The notes beneath the pieces were generated by a model, which was not told where the DNA came from, did no database searches, and worked only from the letters and a program-made list of their open reading frames with translations. Below are positions 9,069 through 17,916 of a stretch of 64,000 nucleotides of DNA, one piece after another. Origin of the DNA: an uncultured Bacilli bacterium (GTDB lineage Bacteria > Bacillota_I > Bacilli_A > RF39 > UBA660). The stretch spans positions 1-64,000 of the forward strand of contig CAKPNA010000003.1 of NCBI GenBank assembly GCA_934168275.1, in the 5' to 3' direction. The first letter of the stretch is position 1. Every line of letters starts with the position of its first letter. The position numbers were made by a program, and so were the translations under genes.

Positions 9069-10127
9069 ATGATAGAAAGACTAGAAACGATAAAGAAACG
9101 TTATGAAGAAATAGAACAAGAATTAACTAATCCTGAAATAATATCTAACATCAAGAAAATGACTGAATTATCTAAAGAACAAACTAGATTAGGTGACATA
9201 GTAGAGTTATATACTAAGTATAAAAATAATGAGCAAGATATTGAAGCTGCTAAAGAAATGCTAAAAGATAAAGATATGATGGAATATGCTAGAGAAGAAA
9301 TAGATTCTCTAGAAGAAACCAAAAAGAATCTTGAACATGAATTAGAAATTAAATTACTTCCACATGATCCTAATGATGAAAAGAACGTAATTGTTGAAAT
9401 AAGAGGTGCTGCTGGTGGTGATGAAGCCAATATTTTTGCCGGTGATTTATTTGATATGTATACTCACTACGCTAATAACAATAATCTTAAAATAGAAGTA
9501 TTAAACGCTATTGAAGGAACAGCAGGTGGCTACTCTCAAATAGAGTTTATGGTTAAAGGTGAAGCAGCTTATTCAAAACTAAAATATGAAAGTGGTGCTC
9601 ATAGAGTACAAAGAGTTCCTGCTACTGAATCACAAGGCAGAGTGCACACATCAACAGCCACAGTCCTAGTAATGCCTGAAGCCGAAGAATTTGATTTTGA
9701 ACTAGACGAAAGTGAAGTAAGAGTAGATATTACAAGAAGTAGTGGTTGTGGTGGCCAAGGAGTAAATACAACTGATTCTGCTGTTCGTCTAACTCATATA
9801 CCAACAGGAATTATTGTATATTCTCAAACAGAAAGAAGCCAAATTAAAAATAAGGAACTTGCTTTTAAGATACTTAAAACTAGACTTTACGATTTGAAAT
9901 TAAGAGAACAAGAAGAAGCTGCTAGTGCTGAGAGAAGAAGCAAAATAGGTACTGGTGACCGCAGCGAAAAGATAAGAACATATAACTATCCACAAAATAG
10001 ATTAACCGATCACCGTATTGGCTTTACCTCTATGAACCTAGATAGAATAATGGCTGGCGACTTAGGCGTTGTAATTGAAGCCCTAATAACAGAAGACCAA
10101 AAAAGAAAACTAGCCGACCACGAATAA
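9069..10127 (+). CDS. prfA: peptide chain release factor 1
   Basis: 352 residues, the normal family length. The catalytic GGQ is at about 228-230 in [17 protein letters not shown] and triggers peptidyl-tRNA hydrolysis. PAT at about 184-186 is the release factor 1 tripeptide for reading UAA and UAG; release factor 2 would have SPF. AAAGGAAG precedes the ATG, and a TACAAT -10 box lies at about 9034. The methyltransferase that modifies its GGQ glutamine, prmC, follows 13 nt later, as in many bacteria. Confidence 0.97.
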   Translation: MIERLETIKKRYEEIEQELTNPEIISNIKKMTELSKEQTRLGDIVELYTKYKNNEQDIEAAKEMLKDKDMMEYAREEIDSLEETKKNLEHELEIKLLPHDPNDEKNVIVEIRGAAGGDEANIFAGDLFDMYTHYANNNNLKIEVLNAIEGTAGGYSQIEFMVKGEAAYSKLKYESGAHRVQRVPATESQGRVHTSTATVLVMPEAEEFDFELDESEVRVDITRSSGCGGQGVNTTDSAVRLTHIPTGIIVYSQTERSQIKNKELAFKILKTRLYDLKLREQEEAASAERRSKIGTGDRSEKIRTYNYPQNRLTDHRIGFTSMNLDRIMAGDLGVVIEALITEDQKRKLADHE

Positions 10128-10140
10128 TGCGGAGTATATT

Positions 10141-10857
10141 ATGAAAGAAGAAGAGTATTTAAAAAAATACTTAGACAAAGATAAACTAGAAGAAGGACTA
10201 GAACAATTAAAACAAGGCATACCCGTTCAATATATAGTAGGTAATGTTAATTTCTATGGTAACACAATAAACGTTAATAAAAATGTTTTAATCCCAAGAT
10301 TTGAAACAGAGCTATTAGTCGATAAAACTATAAAGTATATTAAAAATAATTTTAAACACCATGTGGATATTTTAGACATTGCTACCGGTAGTGGATGCAT
10401 TGCTATCACTCTAAAAAAGGAAATAGACTCTACTGTTGATGCCTCAGATATATCTGAAGAAGCCATAAAAGTAGCCCAAGAAAATGCCCTAAATAACAAA
10501 GTAGATATTAATTTTATAAATAGTGATATGTTAACTAATATAACAAAAAAATATGATATCATAATTAGTAATCCCCCTTATTTAACTAAGGAGGATGATA
10601 TTATGGATATCGTCAAAAATAATGAACCAGAAATAGCTCTATATGCTAAAGATAATGGCCTATACTACTATGATGTTATATTAAAAAATATAAAAAATAA
10701 TCTTAAAGATAAATATCTTATTGCTTTCGAAATAGGATACACTCAAGGAGAAGCCATAAAAAATCTTGCTTTAAAATACTTAGATAACATAAATGTAAAA
10801 ATTGAAAAAGATTTTAGCAATAAAGATAGATTTGTATTTATTGAACCTAAAATATAA
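10141..10857 (+). CDS. prmC: release factor glutamine methyltransferase
   Basis: 238 residues. A SAM-binding loop DIATGSGC (about 79-86) and the NPPY motif (144-147) that holds the target glutamine define the HemK/PrmC family. It would N5-methylate the GGQ glutamine of release factors. It is shorter than the usual 280 or so because the N-terminal helical substrate domain is reduced, although QYIVG.V.FYG is still present. It is co-transcribed with prfA, and its stop overlaps a terminator. Confidence 0.93.
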   Translation: MKEEEYLKKYLDKDKLEEGLEQLKQGIPVQYIVGNVNFYGNTINVNKNVLIPRFETELLVDKTIKYIKNNFKHHVDILDIATGSGCIAITLKKEIDSTVDASDISEEAIKVAQENALNNKVDINFINSDMLTNITKKYDIIISNPPYLTKEDDIMDIVKNNEPEIALYAKDNGLYYYDVILKNIKNNLKDKYLIAFEIGYTQGEAIKNLALKYLDNINVKIEKDFSNKDRFVFIEPKI

Positions 10858-10885
10858 GAGATATTTAAATTTCTTATATTTTTTT
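10851..10885 (+). terminator. intrinsic terminator of prfA-prmC
   Basis: AATATAAGA pairs with TCTTATATT and is followed by a T run. It overlaps the prmC stop codon. Confidence 0.75.
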
Positions 10886-10930
10886 GTTTAGAATTTAAAA
10901 ATTCATTCCAATATATACTAGGTGATATAA

Positions 10931-11458
10931 ATGAAAAAAATCATAGCCATAATATTATTTATTGTAGTGTTATTTACGGTATATAACAAAGTATTTGCTA
11001 GTAATATCGAAACTAATAACTCCTTAATTAGATTAAGAGTAATACCAAATAGTAATTCTGTCGAAGATCAAAGTATGAAAGAACTAGTAAAAGCATACTT
11101 AGAAAAAGACTTTTACCCCTTAATAAATGAAGAAGATACCCAAAATGAAATAAGAGAAAAAATTATTAATAACTTAGATAAAATGGATAATGATATTCAT
11201 ACTATCTTTAAAACTAATAACTATGACAAAAAGTTTACTATTAGTTATGGTTATAATTACTTTCCCCAAAAAGAATTATATAACGAAACATTTCAAGAAG
11301 GATATTATGAATCTTTAGTAATATCCATCGGTAGTGCTGAAGGAGATAATTTCTGGTGTATGTTGTTTCCTAACTTCTGTATGTTAGAAGGCAATAACAA
11401 AGAAGAAGTAAAATATGACTTTATCTTATCAAAAATACTATCTAAATTTATGAATTAA
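10931..11458 (+). CDS. spoIIR: stage II sporulation protein R
   Basis: 175 residues with an N-terminal signal or anchor segment (about 3-20). It shows the SpoIIR signature LIRLRVIPNSNSVEDQ and FWCMLFPNFCMLE near the end. In Bacillus the secreted forespore protein SpoIIR triggers SpoIIGA to process pro-sigma-E in the mother cell. Its presence argues for a working sporulation program. GTTTA at 10886 resembles a sigma-F -35, but I could not pair it with a convincing -10. Confidence 0.92.
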   Translation: MKKIIAIILFIVVLFTVYNKVFASNIETNNSLIRLRVIPNSNSVEDQSMKELVKAYLEKDFYPLINEEDTQNEIREKIINNLDKMDNDIHTIFKTNNYDKKFTISYGYNYFPQKELYNETFQEGYYESLVISIGSAEGDNFWCMLFPNFCMLEGNNKEEVKYDFILSKILSKFMN

Positions 11459-11468
11459 AATAAATTAA

Positions 11469-11489
11469 CCTTAATAAAATGTATTAAGG
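11469..11489 (+). promoter_or_regulatory. hairpin covering the mntP ribosome site
   Basis: CCTTAATA and TATTAAGG form a perfect 8-bp stem with a 5-nt loop. The right arm contains the AAGG of the mntP Shine-Dalgarno sequence. No T run follows, so translational control is more likely than termination. Confidence 0.45.
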
Positions 11490-11496
11490 TGATGGA

Positions 11497-12030
11497 ATGA
11501 AACCCGTATTAACAACTATATTAGTAGGAATCAGTTTAAGTATGGATGCCTTTTCTTTATCATTAGCCTATGGCACAATAAATTTAAATAAACGCCAAAA
11601 GTTAACTTTATCCTTAATAGTAGGAGCTTACCATTTTATTATGCCCCTAATAGGACTCTTTTTTGGAAGTGTTATTGAAAAGTATATAATCATTAACTTT
11701 AATATCCTAGTAGCCTTAATATTTGTCTTAATTGGTGTAAACTTAATTATGTCTTCATTTAGAGAAGAAAAACCCACATTCTTAGTAGGCCTCCTAGGAT
11801 ATCTAACCTTTGGCTTATCTGTAAGTCTTGATAGCCTAACCACCGGAATAGGCTTAAATGCTATTAATAATAACTATCTTCAAGTGTCAACAATATTTGC
11901 TATATCTAGCTTTACATTTACCTATCTAGGACTAAAACTAGGTAATATTTTAAGTGAAAAATTTGGCCATTATGCCACAATAGCAGGAGGAATATTACTA
12001 ATTATTCTAGGAATTTACTATTTAATATAG
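11497..12030 (+). CDS. mntP: manganese efflux pump, MntP family
   Basis: 177 residues with about six membrane spans, the usual MntP size. The paired acidic motifs of the family are visible: LSMDAFSLSLAYG in the first span and VSLDSLTTGIGL in the second half, showing the two-fold internal repeat. MntP exports Mn2+. Family members elsewhere often have a yybP-ykoY manganese riboswitch; the 38-nt leader here is far too short for one and has only a ribosome-site hairpin. Confidence 0.9.
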   Translation: MKPVLTTILVGISLSMDAFSLSLAYGTINLNKRQKLTLSLIVGAYHFIMPLIGLFFGSVIEKYIIINFNILVALIFVLIGVNLIMSSFREEKPTFLVGLLGYLTFGLSVSLDSLTTGIGLNAINNNYLQVSTIFAISSFTFTYLGLKLGNILSEKFGHYATIAGGILLIILGIYYLI

Positions 12031-12116
12031 AAAAAAATTGACAAACTACCTATTTATAGATTAATATAAAATTAACCAAACTAGTAATTATACATAGACT
12101 ATGGTAGGAGGTAGTT

Positions 12117-13370
12117 ATGCCTAGAATAAAAATAGAAGGTGGACATAAATTAACAGGAGAAATAAACATAAGTGGTGCTAAAAATAGTGCAGTAGCATTA
12201 ATACCCGCAGCCATATTATGCGATGAAGAAGTAGTAATAAATAATGTCCCTAATATATCAGATATTGATGATTTAGAAAATATCTTACTTCATCTAAATG
12301 CTAAAATAAATAGAGAAAATGAAACAGTAAAAATAGATTCAACAAGTATTATTAATAAAGAAATAACAAGAGAACTATCTAAAAAACTACGTGCTTCATA
12401 TTATTTTATGGGTGCTTTATTAGGAAAGTTTAAGAAAGTAGAAATGTATTTTCCCGGAGGCTGTTCAATAGGAGAAAGACCCATTAATCTTCACTTAAAA
12501 GGATTCGAATTATTAGGAGCTACTGTTGAAGAAAAAGATGATTATTTTTTAATTGAAGCAAAAGAATTAAAAGGTAATAAAATATATTTAGATTTTCCAA
12601 GTGTTGGAGCCACTATTAATATTATGTTAGCAGCTGTTAAGGCTAAAGGTACTACTACTATTGAAAATGCTGCTAAAGAACCTGAAATAAGTAATATTGC
12701 AACATTCTTAAATAATATGGGTGCTAAAATAACCGGTGCTGGCACAAGTATTATCCAAATAGAAGGAGTAAACAAACTCCATAAAGCCTATCACGAAGTA
12801 ATTCCTGATCGTATTGAAGCCGGTACATATATAATTATTGCTAGCCTAATAGGAGAAAATCTAAAAGTATCAAAACTAATTCCAAGTCATTTAGAATCAT
12901 TAACTTCTAAATTAAAAGAGTCTGGTGTTGTTATGGAGATAGGACCTGATTATGTCCAAATAAATAACATAACTAAGCATAAAAAAATTGATATTACAAC
13001 CCTTGTTTATCCCGGATTCCCAACTGATTTACAACAAATAATGGCTCCATATTTATCAACTTGTCAAGGCTGTTCAACAGTCGAAGAAACTATCTATGAA
13101 AATAGATTCCAAAACATTAAAGAATTAGAAAAAATGGGCCTAAAAGCCAAAGTATCTAGTGATAACAAACAAGCCAAAATATATGGTATAACTAAATTAC
13201 ATGGCGCTGATGTTTGTTCAACTGACTTAAGGGGAGGCGCCTCACTACTAGTCGCCGCCCTAATCGCCGAAGGCACGACAACAATTGATAATATTAACTA
13301 TATCTTAAGAGGCTATGATAAAATAGTCGAAAAGTTAAAATCCGTAGGTGCTAAAATAGAACTAATATAA
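12117..13370 (+). CDS. murA: UDP-N-acetylglucosamine 1-carboxyvinyltransferase
   Basis: 417 residues. MurA transfers enolpyruvate from PEP to UDP-GlcNAc, the first committed step of peptidoglycan synthesis in the cytoplasm. The active-site loop GGCSIGERP carries the catalytic Cys at about 116, which fosfomycin attacks. SGAKNSA near residue 20 holds the conserved Lys. A strong GGAGG lies 6 nt before the ATG, and a TTGACA at 12038 may be its -35 box. As in Bacillus, a murA lies near spoIID, spoIIQ and mbl. Confidence 0.97.
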   Translation: MPRIKIEGGHKLTGEINISGAKNSAVALIPAAILCDEEVVINNVPNISDIDDLENILLHLNAKINRENETVKIDSTSIINKEITRELSKKLRASYYFMGALLGKFKKVEMYFPGGCSIGERPINLHLKGFELLGATVEEKDDYFLIEAKELKGNKIYLDFPSVGATINIMLAAVKAKGTTTIENAAKEPEISNIATFLNNMGAKITGAGTSIIQIEGVNKLHKAYHEVIPDRIEAGTYIIIASLIGENLKVSKLIPSHLESLTSKLKESGVVMEIGPDYVQINNITKHKKIDITTLVYPGFPTDLQQIMAPYLSTCQGCSTVEETIYENRFQNIKELEKMGLKAKVSSDNKQAKIYGITKLHGADVCSTDLRGGASLLVAALIAEGTTTIDNINYILRGYDKIVEKLKSVGAKIELI

Positions 13371-13398
13371 ATATATTTAAATATAAGGAGATATTCCT

Positions 13399-14064
13399 AT
13401 GAAAAAAATAATATTTATATTAGTTCTTTTTCTATCATGTTATCTTATCTATAAATTAACTATTAATAATAAATTATCTTATCTATCTATTGGTGATGGC
13501 TTATCTAGAGATAATACTTATACCTACTATGTAAAAGAATATTTAGAAAGTAAAAATAAACTATCATCATATAATACTACTTATACAAATAATGATTATC
13601 GAATAACTGACTTACTAAGGATAATTGAATATAATGAAGAAGAAATAGTTAACGATAAACCATTATCTATCCACAAACTATTAAAAGAATCAGATATTAT
13701 AACCCTATCTATAGGTATGAATGAATTATATTATAAATTAACTATTAATACTGATAATATATATTCTTATATAGATGAAATGATGGAAGATATGTCAAAA
13801 CTATTTCATGAAATAAATAAATATAATCACAAACAAGTCTTTGTCTTAGGGTACTATAATATTACCAATGATAACCAAGACATATTTAACTATGCTAATA
13901 TAAAATTAAAAAATCTCTGTCTTAAAGAAGGATACACTTATATACCACTAAATAGTATCCTAAATGATAAAATATACTTTCAAAATGATAATAAAATATA
14001 TCCAAATAAGTTAGGATATCAGCAAATTTATAAAATAATAGTTGAAAAAATCAAAAATTACTGA
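13399..14064 (+). CDS. membrane-anchored SGNH/GDSL-type hydrolase
   Basis: 221 residues with an uncleaved N-terminal anchor (about 3-20). Block I reads SIGDG (GDS-like, with Gly after Asp), and block III reads SIGMNEL with the conserved Asn. The C-terminal PNKLGYQQI resembles block V, but the usual DxxH is replaced by NKIY, so the catalytic His may be missing or shifted. Family members deacylate lipids or cell-wall sugars; the substrate here is unknown. GGAG lies before the ATG, and the gene is probably co-transcribed with murA. Confidence 0.6.
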   Translation: MKKIIFILVLFLSCYLIYKLTINNKLSYLSIGDGLSRDNTYTYYVKEYLESKNKLSSYNTTYTNNDYRITDLLRIIEYNEEEIVNDKPLSIHKLLKESDIITLSIGMNELYYKLTINTDNIYSYIDEMMEDMSKLFHEINKYNHKQVFVLGYYNITNDNQDIFNYANIKLKNLCLKEGYTYIPLNSILNDKIYFQNDNKIYPNKLGYQQIYKIIVEKIKNY

Positions 14065-14124
14065 TATAATACCAATTGTATTTAAATTACTATGACATTT
14101 GTCATGGCGGAAGGAGAGAAAATA

Positions 14125-14337
14125 ATGAAGAAAAATATTCATCCAAATTATGTAGAAGCAACAGTAACATGTGCTTGTGGTAATACATTTAAAACTAAAT
14201 CTACAAAAAGTGAAATAAACGTTGAAGTTTGTTCTAAATGCCACCCATTCTATACAGGTACACAAAGTACATCAAGTAGAAAGGGTCAAGTAGATAAATT
14301 TAATAAAAAATATGGATTTGACAAGAAAAATGCTTAA
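14125..14337 (+). CDS. rpmE: 50S ribosomal protein L31, zinc-binding form
   Basis: 70 residues from the ATG at 14125, which follows AAGGAGAG. It has the L31 start MKKNIHPNY and Cys pairs CAC and [10 protein letters not shown], so it is the zinc-ribbon (C+) type. GATATAATAC just upstream is a -10 box, and a terminator follows, so it forms its own unit. Confidence 0.95.
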   Translation: MKKNIHPNYVEATVTCACGNTFKTKSTKSEINVEVCSKCHPFYTGTQSTSSRKGQVDKFNKKYGFDKKNA

Positions 14338-14362
14338 CTACTATTTATTAGTAGTTTTTTTC
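14336..14362 (+). terminator. intrinsic terminator of rpmE
   Basis: AACTACTA pairs with TAGTAGTT around TTTAT, followed by Ts. Confidence 0.8.
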
Positions 14363-14456
14363 TTTACATATAAAATAAAATTAAATATCTAAGGCCAAGT
14401 AAGTAGACAATAATTATAATGTTTGATAGAATAAAAATAGAAAGAAGATGATATAA

Positions 14457-14900
14457 ATGAGAATAGGAATAGCTAATGACCACCGTGGAGTAGATGCTAA
14501 AGAAATAATTTCAAAGTATCTTATTGAAAAAGGTTATGGCGTAGTTAATTATGGAACTGACACTAAAGATGCTGTTGATTTCCCTGATTATGCTTATAAA
14601 TTAGGCAAAGGAGTATTAAATAAAGAAGTAGACTTAGGTATTGCTATCTGTGGCACTGGTATTGGTATGAGTATTGCTTTAAATAAAATGAAAGGAATAT
14701 ATTGTGCTAAAGTTAGTAAAGAAAGTGAAGCAGTTTTATCTAAAGCCCATAATAATGCTAATGTAATAGCCATATCTGAAGAAACAGATAAAGACTTAAT
14801 GTTAAGTATTATCGATAAATTTGTTAGTACCCCATTTTCTAATATTGATCGATATATAAATAGAAATAATAAAATAAAGGATATCGAAAAAAATGGCTAA
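14457..14900 (+). CDS. rpiB: ribose-5-phosphate isomerase B / RpiB-LacAB family
   Basis: 147 residues. ANDHRG at the N-terminus and GIAICGTGIGMSIALNK (with the catalytic Cys at about 65) are the RpiB signatures. The enzyme interconverts ribose-5-phosphate and ribulose-5-phosphate in the pentose phosphate path; some relatives act on allose or galactose phosphates. With the phosphoketolase at 47979 it fits pentose use. It overlaps the next small gene by 8 nt. Confidence 0.92.
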   Translation: MRIGIANDHRGVDAKEIISKYLIEKGYGVVNYGTDTKDAVDFPDYAYKLGKGVLNKEVDLGIAICGTGIGMSIALNKMKGIYCAKVSKESEAVLSKAHNNANVIAISEETDKDLMLSIIDKFVSTPFSNIDRYINRNNKIKDIEKNG

Positions 14901-15081
14901 ATTAATACTTTACTTAATGATAATACCACTAACTGTATGGACCTCTGATAGTCTAAATATTAGTGGTATATTTAAAAAGAATAAAGTTTTACAAGCTAGA
15001 ATATTTTATATAATGTTAATACTTATTATCTCTTATCTCTTAGTAGAATTTCTCTATGACTTTCTGCATATCTTAGGATAA
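14893..15081 (+). CDS. small two-span membrane protein, unknown
   Basis: 62 residues with two hydrophobic segments (about 3-20 and 35-58) and a short basic loop between them. It starts inside the end of rpiB, with AAGGATA within rpiB as the likely ribosome site, so translation is coupled. No motif recognised. It lies just before spoIID. Confidence 0.5.
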   Translation: MAKLILYLMIIPLTVWTSDSLNISGIFKKNKVLQARIFYIMLILIISYLLVEFLYDFLHILG

Positions 15082-15151
15082 TGAACTATTCGACAAATAA
15101 TAACAAAAATATATTAATATAAGGAATAAAATATTATTAGGAAGTGATATA

Positions 15152-16078
15152 GTGAAAAAAATAATAATCTTCACCCTAATAATTATAATTATCCCTTTTT
15201 TTATTATTGCTATATATAATCTAAATAAAGTAGAAGAAATAGAATTAAATTATATTAATAATACCACTATTAGAGTTAAAAGACTAAAAACTGATACTAT
15301 TGAAACCATTCCACTAGAGTCATATATTGTTGGAGTTCTAGCGGGTGAAATGCCTATCTATTTTGAAAAAGAAGCTTTAAAAGCTCAAGCTGTTGCCTCT
15401 AGATCGTATGCTATTAAAAGAATTGAATATAATAAAGATAAAGACTATGATGTCGTAGATAGTATAATGAATCAAGTATATTTAGATGAAGACTATCTAA
15501 AAGAAGCTTGGGGTAATAACTATGTTGTAAATATTAATAAATTAAGAAGTGCAGTTAATGAAACAATTGATGAATGTTTAACATATGATGATAAAGTAAT
15601 CGACGCATTATTCTTCTCAACTAGTAATGGTTATACTGAAGATGCTGACTTAGTTTTTAACCTTAATCTTCCATATCTAAAAAGCGTTGAAAGTAAATGG
15701 GATGAAAAAGAATCAAGTGCTTTTTCTACTACTACCGTAATTCCATTAAATAAATTTTATGAAAAATTAGATTTAAAATATAATAAAGAACTAAAAGTAG
15801 AAATAATTAAAAGAAGTCCGACTAATAGAGTACTAGAACTAAAAATTAATAATCAAAAGTTTACCGGTAAAGACTTATATAATAGCCTATCCCTACGCTC
15901 AACCGACTTTATTATTACTCAAATAGGTACTAATGTATTTATTGATATGAAAGGATATGGTCATGGTGTTGGTATGAGTCAATATGGTGCACTAGGTATG
16001 GCTAAAGAAGGCTATAGTTATAAAGATATTTTAAGTCATTATTATCAAAATACTACTATAAAAAAATATAATAATTAA
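15152..16078 (+). CDS. spoIID: stage II sporulation protein D, peptidoglycan lytic transglycosylase
   Basis: 308 residues from a GTG start that follows TAGGAAGTG. One N-terminal membrane span (about 3-22) holds it in the mother-cell membrane facing the wall. The family core is clear: VLAGEMP with the catalytic Glu, LKAQAVASRSYA, and GHGVGMSQYGALGMA near the end. SpoIID thins septal peptidoglycan with SpoIIM and SpoIIP during engulfment. The spoIIQ-like gene follows 54 nt later. A related catalytic domain is reused in the secretion locus at 30057. Confidence 0.95.
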   Translation: MKKIIIFTLIIIIIPFFIIAIYNLNKVEEIELNYINNTTIRVKRLKTDTIETIPLESYIVGVLAGEMPIYFEKEALKAQAVASRSYAIKRIEYNKDKDYDVVDSIMNQVYLDEDYLKEAWGNNYVVNINKLRSAVNETIDECLTYDDKVIDALFFSTSNGYTEDADLVFNLNLPYLKSVESKWDEKESSAFSTTTVIPLNKFYEKLDLKYNKELKVEIIKRSPTNRVLELKINNQKFTGKDLYNSLSLRSTDFIITQIGTNVFIDMKGYGHGVGMSQYGALGMAKEGYSYKDILSHYYQNTTIKKYNN

Positions 16079-16094
16079 AAAAATAGTATAATTT

Positions 16095-16123
16095 CTCTAT
16101 TTTAGTAAAAACTTAAAATAGAG
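16095..16123 (+). promoter_or_regulatory. hairpin at the spoIIQ-like ribosome site, overlapping a candidate sigma-F site
   Basis: CTCTATTTTA and TAAAATAGAG form a perfect 10-bp stem with an 8-nt loop. The right arm includes GAG of the Shine-Dalgarno GAGGTG. GTATA at 16086 with GTAAAAACTT at 16105 resembles a sigma-F promoter (GywTA, GGnrAnAnTw) but has one mismatch and a spacer of only 14, so this is weak. Confidence 0.35.
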
Positions 16124-16132
16124 GTGAAAGAA

Positions 16133-16771
16133 ATGATAAAAAGAAAATTAAAAAGTTTTGTAGTTCCTGTAATATATAGTGTAGCTATTGTTATCTCAAT
16201 ATTTAGTATGTACTTAGTTAAAAATATCTTTACTAAAAATATGGATAGTAATAAAAATGAAGTAAAATATGTTGATAATGAAATAACCGGTGTTGATACA
16301 GTAATACCTGTTATTAGTACTAGTACTAGCATAATTAAACCATATACTAATAATGATGTAAAAATAGTTAATAACTTTTATAATTATCAGGCAGATGCTG
16401 AAAGTCAACAAAACTCTATTCTTTATTATGAAAATACTTATATGCAAAACTCTGGCGTAGATTATGCTATGGATAGTGAATTTGATGTTGTATCTATCTT
16501 AGATGGTACTGTTATTAAAGTTGAAGAGAATGATATTCTAGGAGTTATTGTTGAAATAAGACACACCAATGACTTAATAAGTATCTATCAAAGTTTAAAA
16601 GATGTCTCAGTTAAAGTAGATGATAAAGTTGTTCAAGGACAAATAATTGCTAAAAGTGGAACTTCTAATATTAATACTTCTCTAACTAATCATTTACATT
16701 TTGAACTATATCATAAAGGAATGGTAGTTAACCCAGAAGACTATTATAATAAATTATTAGGAGATTTATAG
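16133..16771 (+). CDS. spoIIQ: SpoIIQ-like M23 (LytM-fold) protein, degenerate active site
   Basis: 212 residues from the ATG at 16133, 6 nt after GAGGTG. One N-terminal span (about 12-30) is followed by an external M23 domain. The first zinc motif, normally H..GVD, reads NSGVDYA, so the metal-binding His is lost. The HLHFE motif near the end is kept. SpoIIQ joins SpoIIIAH to form the channel between forespore and mother cell, and some Bacillus versions are also inactive as enzymes. Its place right after spoIID supports the name. Confidence 0.82.
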   Translation: MIKRKLKSFVVPVIYSVAIVISIFSMYLVKNIFTKNMDSNKNEVKYVDNEITGVDTVIPVISTSTSIIKPYTNNDVKIVNNFYNYQADAESQQNSILYYENTYMQNSGVDYAMDSEFDVVSILDGTVIKVEENDILGVIVEIRHTNDLISIYQSLKDVSVKVDDKVVQGQIIAKSGTSNINTSLTNHLHFELYHKGMVVNPEDYYNKLLGDL

Positions 16772-16789
16772 GCATTATCTGCCTTTTTT
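16770..16789 (+). terminator. short intrinsic terminator
   Basis: AGGCA pairs with TGCCT around TTATC, followed by Ts. It ends the spoIID-spoIIQ unit. Confidence 0.65.
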
Positions 16790-16890
16790 AATATAATGAC
16801 TTGGCACCATAAATAAATATTTATAAAAATGCTAGATTTAATAGGAAAAATTAACAAAATATGGTAAAATATACGAAGGAAGGTGATATT

Positions 16891-17880
16891 ATGTTCAACA
16901 AGGATATTGGTATTGATTTGGGAACAGCAAACGTATTAATTTATATAAAAGGGCAAGGCATAGTATTAAATGAGCCATCAGTCGTTGCTATGGATTCAGA
17001 TACTAAAAAAGTATTAGCAGTTGGAAGTGAAGCTAGAGAAATGCTTGGCCGAACACCAGGTAAAGTAAAAGCTATTAAACCAATGAAAGACGGTGTAATA
17101 GCAGACTTTGAAACAACGGACGTTATGCTAAACTATTTTATAAAAAAAGTAAATGGAAAAAGTTTCTTTTCAAGACCAAGAATATTAATATGCTGTCCAT
17201 CAAATATTACCCAAGTAGAAAAAAATGCTATTAAAGAAGCTGCTGAAAGAACCGGTGCTAAAAAAGTATTCTTAGAAGAAGAACCTAAAGTAGCCGCTAT
17301 TGGAGCTGGTATGGATATCTCTAAACCAAGTGGTAATATGGTCATTGATATTGGTGGTGGAACAACTGATATTGCTATATTATCTTTAGGAGGTATTGTA
17401 AATAGTGCTTCCATTAGAATAGCCGGTAATGCATTTGATAATGATATAATAAAATATATTAAAGATAAATATAAACTATTAGTAGGAGAAAGAACAGCGG
17501 AAGAGATAAAAATAAATATTGGTACAGTATTCCCCGGTAATAGAAATGAAAAAATGGAAGTACGTGGTAGAGACCTAGTAACCGGACTTCCTCATAGTAT
17601 AACTCTAACTTCTGATGAAGTAGAAGAAGGTTTAAGAGAAAGCGTTTATACTATTATTCATGCCGCTAAAGGAATATTAGAACAAACTCCTCCGGAATTA
17701 TCAGCAGATATTATTGATAAAGGTATTGTTTTAACCGGTGGTGGATCATTAGTTGATGGCTTTAACCAATTACTAGCTCAAGAATTAAAAGTGCCGGTAT
17801 TTACTGCTGAAAGCCCACTTACATGTGTTGCCGAAGGGACCGGAGTATTACTAGATAATTTATATATGTTAAATAGATAA
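16891..17880 (+). CDS. mbl: MreB-family actin, Mbl type
   Basis: 329 residues from the ATG at 16891, which follows AAGGAAGGTG. The start MFNKDIGIDLGTANVLIY, the block LICCPSNIT and GERTAEEIKI match Bacillus Mbl closely. The ATP-binding loops DLGTAN and DIGGGTTDIA are intact. Filaments of this family guide wall synthesis along the cell. The order murA, spoIID, spoIIQ, mbl mirrors Bacillus subtilis, which supports the Mbl call over MreB. Confidence 0.92.
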   Translation: MFNKDIGIDLGTANVLIYIKGQGIVLNEPSVVAMDSDTKKVLAVGSEAREMLGRTPGKVKAIKPMKDGVIADFETTDVMLNYFIKKVNGKSFFSRPRILICCPSNITQVEKNAIKEAAERTGAKKVFLEEEPKVAAIGAGMDISKPSGNMVIDIGGGTTDIAILSLGGIVNSASIRIAGNAFDNDIIKYIKDKYKLLVGERTAEEIKINIGTVFPGNRNEKMEVRGRDLVTGLPHSITLTSDEVEEGLRESVYTIIHAAKGILEQTPPELSADIIDKGIVLTGGGSLVDGFNQLLAQELKVPVFTAESPLTCVAEGTGVLLDNLYMLNR

Positions 17881-17883
17881 AAG

Positions 17884-17908
17884 AAAAGACCACGAACATG
17901 GCCTTTTT
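17884..17908. terminator. bidirectional terminator between convergent genes
   Basis: AAAAG.CCA and TGG.CTTTT pair, with one mismatch, around CGAACA. It lies between mbl and the thioredoxin-like gene. Confidence 0.65.
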
Positions 17909-17916
17909 ATTATGTC

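Noticed and set aside
10886..10930. Sigma-F promoter before spoIIR
   Set aside because: GTTTA fits the -35, but no GGnrAnAnTw-like -10 lies at the right distance.
11459..11496. yybP-ykoY manganese riboswitch before mntP
   Set aside because: The gap is only 38 nt, far too short; only a small hairpin is present.
12038..12116. AACTACCT pairing with the AGGTAGTT of the murA ribosome site
   Set aside because: The left arm lies in the promoter spacer just after TTGACA, so it is probably not in the transcript.
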